Below are positions 45,801 to 48,461 of a DNA stretch of 50,222 nucleotides, in pieces. Within the stretch, counting starts at the first letter, position 1; each line of letters begins with the position of its first letter. The DNA is from an uncultured Endozoicomonas sp. Lineage in GTDB: Bacteria > Pseudomonadota > Gammaproteobacteria > Pseudomonadales > Endozoicomonadaceae. Below the pieces are notes generated by a model that had not been told where the DNA came from, ran no database searches, and saw only the letters and a program-made list of their open reading frames with translations. Location of the stretch: assembly GCA_900299555.1 (NCBI GenBank), contig OODV01000369.1:1-50222 (forward strand), read 5' to 3'. The translations under genes were made by a program, and so were the position numbers.

Positions 45801-48191
45801 AAGGGTGTCCTGACCATCTCCACCACTCAGGCTGTCGTTACCACGGCCACTACTCAAAACATTGTTCAGGTCATTACCGATCAGGGTGTCATTACCATTA
45901 TCGGTAATGACATTTTCAAAACCAGTGACTGTATCTGTCCCCGTGAACAGCCCTCCACCATAGCTTTTATTGACCGTAATCGAGCCTGAGCCATCTGGGG
46001 AAGCACTCAGATCAACGGTGATATCGTCGGGGGTATCAAGAGGACTGGTGATATTGCCGACCATATCCAACGTGTCTAACCCGGAACCTCCATTCAGCGT
46101 ATCGTTACCAAAACCGCCATGAATAGTGTCATCATTTTCACCACCATTTATGGTGTCATCACCTTGATTACCATTGATCGTATCGTTTCCGGAACCACCA
46201 TTAATGGTATCAGTACCATCTCCACCAAAAATGGTGTCACTACCACCAAGGCCATTTAAAACATTTGCACCGAGATCACCAAAAATCTGGTCATCTCCTT
46301 CGGTTCCCGTTGCATTTTCAATATTACTGAGAGTGTCAACATCACCATTACTGCTGGTCGCACTTCCGGTGGAAAGGTCAAGGATTACAAAGCCACTTTC
46401 ATTACTGTAATCAACGGTGTCAGTTTCAGCACCTCCGTCAATATTGTCTGAGCCTGCCCCTCCTTTCAGCGTGTCTGTGCCAGCTCCACCCGATAACGTA
46501 TCATTCCCTTCACCACCATCCAGCAGGTCATGACCATCGCCACCATTGAGAGTGTCAAGACCAACCCCGCCAAACAGCTGATCATCACCACTCAGGCCAC
46601 TGAGTGTGTCATCACCGGTTAAGCCAGTTAGTGTATTTGCACCAGTATTGGTGGCATCAACGTATTCACTGCCAGTAATAGTGTCGTTATGGGAGGTACC
46701 CACAACATTCTCAAAATTGCTGATCGTATCAGCTGTGCCATAACCATCATCTGCTACAGTACCCGCCCTGAGATCAACAGAAACACCGTTGTCAGGGCTA
46801 TAGGTGGTCCCTTGATACTCAAAGCTGTACTGAATGGTGTCTGAACCAGCGCCACCATCCAGCTGATCGTTCCCCGCACCGCCTGAAACAAAGTCGTCCC
46901 CCCCTGCGGCATCAACAATATCATCACCGACACCAGCATGAATGGTATCACCCTGATCCCCAGTAATAATTTGATCATTGGTCGGGCTGGAGTCGAGAAC
47001 CAGTGGGTTAAGCCCTGTTGAGGTGAGAACCAGTTCATCCGGAGTATCTGCATCTCTGCGAACCACTGGCATGCCGTAGTCATTGGATGAACCATCGTTA
47101 AAAACAACTTTAAAAGAGAGATCAACAATCTGACTATCAGACTGAGATGGAAAGGTAAGAACAAAATTGGTCAGACTGGGCAGTAACCAGCTGCCTTCTC
47201 CCTGGTCAGCACCACCAGCTACGCTCCAGCCATCGGGTATATTTTCAACATAAATTGCTGCAATATCGGTGATATTTGCATCATTTTGAAGAATAAGTTC
47301 TTTACTGTTTAAGGAGCTACTGAAAAGTGTCGGATCATCCCCATATATCTCCGATCCATTGTTTTTATTAAGAGAATTATCAGGATCCTCACCGTTTTCA
47401 CCCTCCCCAGAACCACCAAAATACTCTGTTCCCAAATGAACCTCGGGGTCAGCCTGGGTCACTGATGGACTGTTGCCACCACCACCCAAGACCAGCTGTC
47501 CAGCTACACTTGAGCCAACATTGGTGACAGAAACGGAAAACGAAATATCAATATTTGATTCTGCGAAAGAGGGGCCAATATCTTCTTTACTGGAAGAGGA
47601 AGATGATGCGCTGGTTGAAACCTGAACTTCTTCAGCCTCGCCATCGCTGGGTTCAACCTCCTCAACAGGCTTCTGCTTAAACTCTTCCTCATTTTTCTTT
47701 ATTTCTTTTGTGGATTTGGATTGCTTCTTGGCATCCCCTTCACTGTATGATTGCTTTTGCTGTTGTGTTGAATCCTCTTCAAATTCTTCTGATTCTCCCT
47801 GCTCTCCTTTGAGCGTATTTACTGGAACCCCTTCAGACTCAGCAAAGTTAGCCTTTGCAATAAAGTCATCACCGGTAACAACGGTTCCATCAGCAAATTT
47901 AAACTCAATAGCCTGCTCTGTTGCAGTCATTACGCCCGCAAGCAGTAGAGTTACTTCAATCCCACCAGGAAAAACAAGGACAAAGTCAGGCCCCCTGACT
48001 TCCATTTGAATGTCATCTGGATTGACATCAAGCAGATACTGAGTATCACCAGAGGCAGTCTTAACTACCGATTTTGATAATGCTTCATAACTAACTTTTT
48101 CTACTTTTTTGTTATTATTTTCAGTACTTTCCTCTGAACTTCCAGCGGCTTCCGACTGCTGATCACCACTGGCGCCATTATCTTCGGCCAT
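21603..48191 (-). CDS. Giant RTX protein secreted by the adjacent type I system (8,862 aa)
   Basis: One uninterrupted frame of 26.6 kb; ATG 48191 has GGGAAG seven bases upstream. Residues about 33-115 form a small N-terminal domain (QMEVRGPDFVLVFPGGIEV) like BapA-type prefix domains. Residues 120-205 are low-complexity Glu/Lys/Gln/Ser. Residues about 300-375 resemble one Ig-like/cadherin-type repeat (VENIPDGWSVAGGADQGEGSW). From about 410 to 8775 the chain is RTX: GGxGxDxLx nonapeptides alternating with a spacer of the form DYS..T..VTVDLS.G.A.D..G..DTL..IENV.GS..NDTLTGD. I counted 84 IEN-type anchors. The last 80 or so residues have no RTX and end NTITVNFL, as T1SS C-terminal signals do. I noticed no cysteine. 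Ca2+-dependent folding outside the cell is expected. Adhesin, surface layer or ice-/surface-binding roles are possible; no ligand domain is evident. Confidence 0.95.
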   Translation of the reverse strand: MAEDNGASGDQQSEAAGSSEESTENNNKKVEKVSYEALSKSVVKTASGDTQYLLDVNPDDIQMEVRGPDFVLVFPGGIEVTLLLAGVMTATEQAIEFKFADGTVVTGDDFIAKANFAESEGVPVNTLKGEQGESEEFEEDSTQQQKQSYSEGDAKKQSKSTKEIKKNEEEFKQKPVEEVEPSDGEAEEVQVSTSASSSSSSKEDIGPSFAESNIDISFSVSVTNVGSSVAGQLVLGGGGNSPSVTQADPEVHLGTEYFGGSGEGENGEDPDNSLNKNNGSEIYGDDPTLFSSSLNSKELILQNDANITDIAAIYVENIPDGWSVAGGADQGEGSWLLPSLTNFVLTFPSQSDSQIVDLSFKVVFNDGSSNDYGMPVVRRDADTPDELVLTSTGLNPLVLDSSPTNDQIITGDQGDTIHAGVGDDIVDAAGGDDFVSGGAGNDQLDGGAGSDTIQYSFEYQGTTYSPDNGVSVDLRAGTVADDGYGTADTISNFENVVGTSHNDTITGSEYVDATNTGANTLTGLTGDDTLSGLSGDDQLFGGVGLDTLNGGDGHDLLDGGEGNDTLSGGAGTDTLKGGAGSDNIDGGAETDTVDYSNESGFVILDLSTGSATSSNGDVDTLSNIENATGTEGDDQIFGDLGANVLNGLGGSDTIFGGDGTDTINGGSGNDTINGNQGDDTINGGENDDTIHGGFGNDTLNGGSGLDTLDMVGNITSPLDTPDDITVDLSASPDGSGSITVNKSYGGGLFTGTDTVTGFENVITDNGNDTLIGNDLNNVLSSGRGNDSLSGGDGQDTLDAGIGNDTLDGGAGNDTLLGGEGDDTLNGGAGNDDLQGGGGTDTVSFAALSNAVSVDLSDGRISNDGQGGTDTIDSIENLEGTNLAAQGDTLLGNSADNEIFGLDGDDILGGGGGTNTLNGGAGSDTVSYAGETGGITVDLNDTSNPVVTASGQDTLVSIENVSGGFGDDELRGTAADNVINGGDGDDILEGRAGNDTLDGGNNGVSGDTVDYSNATSDVKVNLSSTDYTASYGIGANTALDGEGGTDSLQNLENATGSAGNDVLIGNASNNTLEGGAGTDTFIGGDGSDTINGGTGAESDTVDYSGVTGAVAVDLDNDTATNDGFNNTDTLTSIENVTGGYGDDVITAADTGSEGNTLRGNAGADQLSGGGGIDALYGDDGDDTLIGGAGADQLFGGEGDETNGDTADYSSASISLQVDLTSGNVANDGFGTQDTISGIENVVGGSAGDQLTGNADNNTLTGNDGNDVLVGAEGIDALLGGSGDDQLTGGSGNDTLNGGTTGETNGDTAIYSSDSTDLAADLAAGTASSLLSGSDTLTSIENITAGSGNDTLYGSSADNQLLGGAGDDTLRGLGGSNTLNGGEGNETLGDTVDYSGSTGVVTVALDGSLTNTNGIDSGIDTLIDIENATGGSNNDILVGNADNNILSGNTGDDTISGGAGDDTFYGETESAGTNPPGQGSDTVTYSQATGNVTVDLGNQLASDDGFGDRDFLYGIENITGGSGDDDITGDVFDNELKGEGGNDTLAGRAGDDTLDGGTGTNDYADYGEASNAVTVNLAAGRASNDGDGGEDTLVGIESVTGSRGDDDIRGSAEANTLEGGDGNDLLYGAAGDDILDGGANTDTASYLGYGRGVIATLVDIGDGSATDAGGTETDTLRNIENLTGTSGYGDTLIGNSADNELAGDGGNDTLSGGAGADSLQGDAGNDTLSGGTGSDTINGGSDLDTVTYDGVSLDVTVNLQNGTGNDGSGGNDSLISIENAIGGSGDDTLTGTNSATVGNTLIGGAGDDTLTGGAGNDVLDGGTNSTVGDTVDFSDGTNGVTASLADGTATDSEGGSDILQNIENLAGTSGDDSLTGDANANLLTGETGDDTLVGGDGADTLNGGEGGETDGDTADYSAATTGQNLTINLASGTATDQFNKTDTLQNIENVTGGAGNDSLTGDTGDNALNGNAGDDTLMGGIGSNTGVDTLDGGAHGAGGDTVDYSQNSFGVEVDLSATTNQVKEGSTYTDTLINIENVIGTGSRDTLTGNADANTLTGGDQDDTLKGNDGADTLNGGNDDDVLNGGAGADTLNGDAGNDTADYSDNTNDVVVDLSAGTVRATEGGVLTDTLTGIENLTGGSGDDTLTGSDDLVVGNVLDGGAGDDTLIGGLGADTLRGGTNTAVGDTADYSSATGAVTIDLSVGLPQALIAGEASDSLFDIENLDGAIGFTNTLTGSTFANTLRGGDQDDTLTGNAGTDTLEGGGGADTLDGGTEADVLDGGAGNDILKGGTGADTLRGGTGIDTADYSDVTTVVTADLSAVSPQASVAGDATDTLDSIENLTGGSAGDSLTGSSVANTLVGGAGNDVLSGLGDDDALEGGDGDDTLRGGEGSDTLIGGNTGETAGDTADYSTHLRSINVNLTTGQATDTTSDVDTLTGIENVAGSNQNDDITGDVNANVLSGGADNDILRGEGGNDTLNGDVGDDILFGGAGTDSFDGGTDVDTVSYDGSNFNVVANLQTGIGSDGIGGSDTFANIENLVGGGGDDTLTGSNSATVGNVLTGGAGDDILAGGAGDDTLDGGANNAGGDTVDFINGTNGVTASLADGTATDSEGGSDNLQNIENLTGTTGNDSLTGDANANALKGDGGDDILVGGAGNDDLDGGVGSDTADYSAALSSQSLNINLANSTATDQFGDTDTLTNIESVTAGAGNDILTGDGNDNTLIGNDGDDTLIGGVGASTGSDILDGGDHGSNGDTVSYEQNSSGVVVDLSAATDQVREGGVLTDTLTNIENVIGSTSNDTLTGNADANTLTGGEGDDTLNSNDGIDILNGGDDNDTLNGGAGADTLDGGAGTDTANYSGNTNDVIVDLSATTVRANEGGTLTDTLTSIENVTGGSGNDTLTGDSAANQLDGGAGDDILKGGLGADNLDGGAHDTAGDTVDYTDASGAVTVDLSVASPQALIVGESSDTLANIENIDGATGHANTLTGNSLANTLRGGTADDNLSGNAGNDTLEGDVGRDTLNGGEGDDTLDGGAGQDTLIGGLGADSLIGGSGNDTADYSSVTGIVTANLSAASPQASVAGDATDTLDSIENLTGSGFEDALTGSSVANTLVGGAGDDTLSGLGNDDTLEGGDGDDTLRGGEGSDTLNGGNLAEADGDTADYSTHLRAITVDLGGGSATDGTGATDTLIEIENVIGSNGNDDITGDNKANTLSGGDDADTLRGGGGDDTLNGDAGDDTLTGGSGNDHFEGGADTDTASYSDSLVDIVANLNTGSGQDGLGGIDTFVDIENLVGGAGDDELTGADAANNTLTGGDGDDTLTGGGGNDILDGGETNETLGDTVDFSNTGSNGVTASLALGTATDSLGGSDTLLNIENLTGTNDGDSLTGDASANVLRGMEGDDALIGGDGNDTLDGGDNAETNGDTADYSAATVGQNLTINLSSSTATDQFGATDTLLRIENVTAGAGDDTLTGDNGNNVLTGNDGDDVLSGGVGSSTGNDTLNGGAHGVNGDTADYSLNTAFVQVDLSAASNQVSEGGVATDTLIDIENVTGSNSDDTLIGDNQANILTGNAGIDTLRGNDGNDTLNGGNDNDILDGGAGSDTLNGGAGTDTADYSNNSDVVTVNLSLANNKVTEGGVVTDDLDSIENVTGGTAGDTLTGDGNANVLNGGDGDDVLAGGGLGGDTLNGGNNDIGGDTADYTSAGGSLTIDLSTGSPIAIVNGAAPDSLSGIENVWGGNSGNDLTGNNLDNLLRGGQLSDDLAGNGGTDTLEGLAGSDNLDGGAGNDTLDGGDGNDTLKGGLGADTLRGGLDIDTADYSDAIGNVTADLSAASPQAIVVGDATDSLESIENLIGGTGNDSLTGSSTANTLQGGSGVDTLSGNDGDDVIEGEDGDDTLSGGEGSDTIRGGEGVETSGDTVDYSTHLRAITVDLDSGQATDATADVDTLVDIENVIGSTLGDTLTGDASDNRLEGGDGGDRITGGAGNDIFIGGDDASTDIADYSAETTNITIDLENQNINDDGRGGRDTLTGIEEFIGGSGNDIIRGDSNAQTLNGGSGSDTLSGRDGDDTLNGGANDDTLSGGAGQDTISGGGGNDTVDYSYQTTEVVTVNLSTNQAMEGTITETLSSIENAIGGSRNDTLTGSNSANSLTGGAGDDTLRGGAGADTLDGGDDVDTADYSLDTGSVNIDLDGISTDGSGDQDTLTNIENVLGSNQGDSITGNGSVNLLQGGLGDDFLSGEDGADTLEGGGENDTLRGGLGADTLYGGTGIDTADYSQDGISGVTVDLSVEVIGTTSATATDGFGTTDSLISIENVIGSQGADTITGNDLANQLQGGDLGDTLIGGGQDDVLQGEAGDDILRGGAGNDTLDGGAGLEDTADYSDETGNVTVDLSASAPQATDGTGGSDTLTGIENVTGGAGADQLTGDGNENRLDGGAGNDTLVGGQGADELIGGDDIDTADYSSSNLFVNVNLDTGVALADGFGFSDTLSGIENVIGSNGDDTLAGDGQNNELSGGLGSDTLSGGGGNDIFRGGSDGSSENTVDYTNAAASVTANLTGGMATDDGDGGQDTFFDIDNIRGSGNDDVISGDGNANDLFGGAGDDNLRGRAGNDRLEGGTNTAVGDTADYTLAANGVNANLAINKATDDGDAGQDDLIEIENITGSSSNDSLVGDNNSNTLKGMNGNDSLNGAQGSDTLEGGDGSDTLVGGEGTDTIDGGSGSGTDTVDYSTDLDANNDGIGVVLDLSATSNHATDGSGSIDTITNVENVIGSNFKDTLTGDAGVNVLEGGLEDDTLAGGAGADTLDGGAEGSGGDTADYTNALGFVTANLSGSTDTASVDGDAIDTLIDIENLTGSAFADTLTGDSGTNILMGNDSDDILSGLGGNDTLEGGLGMDTLDGGQAADTLRGDAGDDTLMGGSGDDILEGGDDADSLEGGSGADQLRGGDGTDTAVYSNDNNGITVDLSAATPNTIDGSGALDILNSIENVVGSAGADDITGDNQVNLFQGGDGNDTLRGGGAGDTLEGGSNQDALFGDAGNDSLDGGGGDDTLDGGIGSDTLDGAGGNDTADYSLASGGLNADISGVTDTVTVGSDTDTLISIENITGSIHADVITGDDGVNVLRGNSENDTLYGNAGNDELQGEDGDDTLVGGAGSDVINGGEGAETNGDTVDYSTHGRVVSVDLINGTTTDGTSDTDTLIDIENIKGSALGDTLTGDLNNNIIEGQNGNDTINGNAGADNLQGGSGDDTLIGGLGSDILNGGSTDEADGDTADYSSAGDSVNADLSLGTPQAVVSGDATDTLISIENIRGSDHVDTLTGDNNDNDLYGGLSGDTLRGNGGVDLLFGESGDDTLVGGDGNDTLNGGSGGETGGDTADYSARTTSVTINLQNQALNNDGSGGQDTLVNVENITGGSAADTLTGDSGANVLTGNDGNDVLAGRGGQDRLVGGGGSDIDTADYSDAAGGVVANLTDSEATIDGDGSSDQLIDIENIIGSTSNDNLTGDGEVNVLQGGVGNDTLNGMNGNDTLEGGDNDDTLIGGAGTDTLNGGGGTDTADYTDALFGITVDLSSAAPQASNDGYNSTDTLIDIENVTGSQNNDTLTGDAQNNTLKGQGGVDTIFGGDGIDTIEGGIGDDILDGGTGGDTLLGEAGNDDLTGGEGADTLEGGDNDDTLRGNSGNDTLKGDAGNDTVDYGGVTGAVNASLLANQATSDGNGGQDTFENIENLIGGTQGDTLTGDNLGNRLEGREGNDVLKGGLGDDVLIGGDDAGTTDRVDYDDALGDVIVNLTTGSASGASGNDTLTGIESIRGSNHDDTLTGDGNANTIEGLDGIDTIRGEGGNDTLFGGDQNDIIYGGDGADSISGQNNDDTIHGGAGNDNLDGGTGFDTLDYSDYNNNLTIDIQLTQVNAGTGDVDTISAFEAVTTGSGDDTLIGDSGNNTLIGNAGADRITGSAGNDTLEGGAGNDTFIEWLGSDIIDGGSDVDTVDYINLTQSVQATLVLSGDGSAVSGGDTDVLRNIENIIGTNSGDTLIGNAVVNELTGGLGDDTLTGGAGNDILNGGDNTDRDTADYSANTSSQSILIDLGNQASNNDGQNGVDTLTGIEIIRGGAGNDQITGDGENNDFYGNSGTDTLVGAAGDDNLYGGDQNDTLRGGEGTDLLDGGSGTDTVDYTDATGDVEVDLTTNRAREGGVLTDSFNEVENILSGNHNDTLVGSGGVNRIEGGQGNDTITGGSGDDQLLGDDGSDTFIEGSGSDTINGGIGVDTVDYSGVLGVNMTIDLDNGSGVDSGSAATATADTDTLIDIENIVGSDGNDDITGNAEDNDLSGGDGNDRLVGEAGNDWFRGGNGVDTADFGYQTNDIVINMGDSTNNNDGHGGRDNFVDVENIIGGSGNDTLTGFVQDNNIDGGDGNDILVGGRGDDTLNGNDGSDTVDYSSAESALTVDLSSGALVDDTLFGQDTLQSIENVIGGDFADTLTGDNVSNTLQGGLENDVLSGLGGTDILEGQDGNDTLNGGDLIDTLRGGNDDDILRGGSGNDNLFGDAGTDTADYSDQTQSVTIDLLNQTVNNDGQGGRDTLSDIENLSGGSNADTLSGNNVDNVIRGNAGNDTLSGSGGADQLFGDADDDTLLGGAGSDTLDGGGGTGDTADYTGHGSAVTVTLTNGGAGSGSATDAGTSDVDTLVGIENLTGSSNNDTLNGNDLANVVYGGNGADTIKGGDGADTLYGGTSTNDNSQNDIVDFSGADNAVTIDLANEEAINDGYGNRDVVIDIERVIGTSHNDSIRGDSANNRFTGGDGSDTFYGAGGVDTIIGGTDGSDGTGIDTVDYSDAAGAVTVDLSSNTASDDGDGANDNLIGIENVIGSTSADTITGDDEANRIEGGDENDTLVGGDGDDELLGQDGDDFLEGGLGADTLNGGLGNDRVDYSAFSGSLTIDRSAGGDTFQVDLGNGNLDTLISIEDLVLGEGDDVIIGDADDNRYDGGLGNDRLEGRGGNDTLNGDEGNDTIQGGDGSDILDGGESPGDNDTLDYSDTTAGLTVDLGSSSVVDTGRGTDTIANFESVTGGSGNDTLIGTAEVNILDGQGGDDTLYGKAGSDTLIGGSHGGTGDTVDYSTHGNSIMVTLGAGGNGTASDGSDTDTLQGIENINGTSGSDSLIGNDVANVLNGNGGVDTINAGGGADTVNGGTGADNISGGSGNDTIHGNEDGDTINGGDNNDTLYGDAGADTLNGDAGDDTLYGGTGNDTIDGGSHDANGDTVDYSGKGAITVDMTLGSNQVSNDGEGGQDTLINVENVIGTNGNDSISGNTSDNRLEGGAGSDTLNGNAGADTLLGGGGADTIDGGADNDTIEGNADNDNLTGGQGEDFLKGGSGEDTLLGGTEDDTLWGEGDNDNIDGGAGNDSINGGGGIDTLLLTGATEAVNIDLQAGTATNDGYGTSDSSITFIENVTLGGNGGVVTGTSGVNVLTGSTGTDEFHGGGGNDTLLGNDNNDQLFGDAGQDTIYGGTGNDTIEGGTENDLLYGEDNNDTLRGDAGLDQLFGGAGVDTLEGGDDNDTLEGGDDGDFLHGGAGVDTLRGDAGNDELNGDAGDDTLEGGSGADTLNGGDNNDTLTGGTEDDVLNGDVGDDTLVGGAGDDTLDGGTGTQDWADYSGVASNVIADLSDTVGTNAVDGEGFNDTLTNIENIRGGAQEDILTGDNNANHLVGNGGDDTLSGGDGADHLEGGAGNDYLTGGAGVDVIDGGEQANDNDTVDYASETTTVTVNLAPVSQTATVGSVTDSLTGIESVVTGSGNDQLTGNGDANTLTGNAGNDTINGGAGNDTINGGDNDDTLNGGAGNDSIDGGSGDNDLLDLSMATHTINLDLGDGEAIQDGYGSSDSTITRIENVTGGGLADNITGNAAANIIRGGGSGDRIAGGNGNDTLYGDGGADTIEGNGGDDTIYGGDGNDTITFADASAVTVNLATNSATGEGNDSIYEFENVIGSFSNDTLIGDSGANILDGSNGDDTLKGGAGDDILEGGDHSSFGDTVDYSDATGNVTVNLSGETGSSTDQGSDTLRNIENITASNQADTLTGSTVSNTINAGTGNDTIYATDGSDTIDGGSDTDTLDYNSSHFNSSGNGITVTLNGSSNGSVTHGTDTDTVKNIENVIGTSNGDTISGDNSNNNLTGMAGNDTLTGGLGTDILDGGTDVDTADYSGHANLGITVVLNGSGVGTVNDGTFTDTIRNIENIIATDGADTITGDDEDNEITTGALNDTINSSSGSDTIDGGSGSDILNYSSNGSGITVTLNGSSNGTIAKGGNTDTVRNVESVIGTSAIDSFAGDGSNNSFEGNGGNDTFSGSAGNDTLDGGANTDTVDYSGNAGNVTVALVDSGDGSANKSNGTDTLRSIENVTGTTGQDALYGNSASNNLHGNSGDDTLRGGAGADTLNGGTEGASGDTADYSQDSGAVTVSLLAGFATDGGGDSDTLIDIENIIGSDNAAGDTLQGDTAANTIDGGAGGDTIFGGAGADTINGGTGNDNINGNQGNDTINGDAGDDIIHGGFGNDTLDGGSNTAAGDTLDMVGNVTGASDTPDDITVDLSATPNAQGYITVNKSYGGGANTGTDLVKGFENVTTDHGNDILIGDNANNILTSGRGTDILRGNNGNDTLNGGDGDDILEGGSGADTLNGGNNTDTADYSNEVSGVSVNLQSGSATDASGSTDTLNSIEKVLGSNSTISGDNLTAHSTIANILEGNAGNDTLTGFAGDQLIGGAGDDVLNTNLAALQNASTVLNGGANNDTLNLDEGVTFNLSSYANLIDNVENIDFTGGSADTITISMNDVSSITGGNSLVIDVDNGTDGITVNDATNVQNSAGQDIYTDGSGNTITVNFL
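22300..22721 (-). repeat. C-terminal-proximal copy of the LDMVGN bookend module
   Basis: Codes for DTIFGG...NGNQGNDTING...HGGFGND...LDMVGNV...TPDDITVDLSATP...ITVNKSYGGG...NILTSGRG. It matches the module at 45826-46242 along the whole length, including DNA runs such as CCACCAAAAATGGT. I found no third copy among the 84 modules. Confidence 0.8.
36200..38430 (-). repeat. Super-repeat copy C (eight RTX modules)
   Basis: Third copy in reading direction, modules 30-37. Anchors: LTGADAANN near 38263-38295, the DATDSLESIEN spacer near 36641-36680. Each module matches the module eight places earlier in spacer text and order. Boundaries are approximate. Confidence 0.75.
38430..40690 (-). repeat. Super-repeat copy B (eight RTX modules)
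   Basis: Second copy, modules 22-29. Anchors: TGSNSATVGN near 40521-40552 and DATDTLDSIEN near 38910-38950. Begins with the SYDGSNFNVVANLQTG spacer. Boundaries are approximate. Confidence 0.78.
40695..42990 (-). repeat. Super-repeat copy A (eight RTX modules), GC-rich
   Basis: First copy, modules 14-21. Anchors: TGTNSATVGN at about 42801-42830 and DATDTLDSIEN near 41171-41210. Begins with TYDGVSLDVTVNLQNG. The sequence is visibly richer in G and C than the other copies. Boundaries are approximate. Confidence 0.78.
45826..46242 (-). repeat. N-terminal-proximal copy of the LDMVGN bookend module
   Basis: Codes for DTIFGG...NGNQGDDTING...HGGFGND...LDMVGNI...TPDDITVDLSASP...ITVNKSYGGG...NVLSSGRG. 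It lies in the second to third module of the array, the mirror position of the copy at 22300-22721. Confidence 0.8.
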
Positions 48192-48461
48192 GGCAACTTC
48201 CCTGTGTATTCTTTTTCACTAATTGCAAAGAAAAGGAACAACCTATCAATATTGATTGATTATTGATTTTTTAATTATCGATAATTCCCGCCGGCACTAT
48301 TAAATAGAAAAACTCCCCTTTAAACTACAGACATCTTAATAAGGTATAGTTATTCGAGGCCATTAATTCAAAGAATAAAAATAAGTGCATTCTCCAAAAC
48401 ATGATTCATAATTAAAAAATATTTTTAATAATTATTATTAATAAATTAGTGTTAATAAATC
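48192..48461. promoter_or_regulatory. AT-rich divergent promoter region of the giant RTX gene and the oxygenase gene
   Basis: About 270 bp, strongly AT-rich, with runs such as TTAATAATTATTATTAATAAATTAG near 48430. Both flanking genes start here in opposite directions. Such regions are usual targets of H-NS-type silencers. No specific activator site was recognised. Confidence 0.55.

Larger units (their letters stand above)
21860..46964 (-). repeat. RTX repeat array, 84 modules of about 95-100 residues
   Basis: Each module combines two to several Ca2+-binding nonapeptides (GGxGxDTLx) with one spacer containing DYS-VTVDLS-DTLxxIENVxGS. The count of 84 comes from reading every IEN-type anchor (including IES, FEN, IEE, IDN variants) once through the translation. 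Modules vary in nonapeptide number and sequence, so most are old; the super-repeat at 36.2-43.0 kb is younger. Confidence 0.9.

Noticed and set aside
21860-46964. CRISPR array or non-coding tandem satellite
   Set aside because: The repeats are protein-coding, degenerate at synonymous positions, of variable unit length, and lie in one open frame with RTX motifs. No spacer-repeat regularity or cas genes.
21700-48000. Many long plus-strand ORFs antisense to the giant gene (for example 26787-27863, 30486-31754, 40956-42152)
   Set aside because: They arise because the repetitive Gly/Asp codons give stop-free antisense frames rich in Ile/Thr/Gly or Pro/Ser. They have no domains or ribosome sites and follow the repeat period.
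47800-48191. LapG-type retention and cleavage motif in the N-terminus of the giant protein
   Set aside because: No TAAG or PAAG motif was seen near residue 90-130, and no lapD/lapG genes are in the window.
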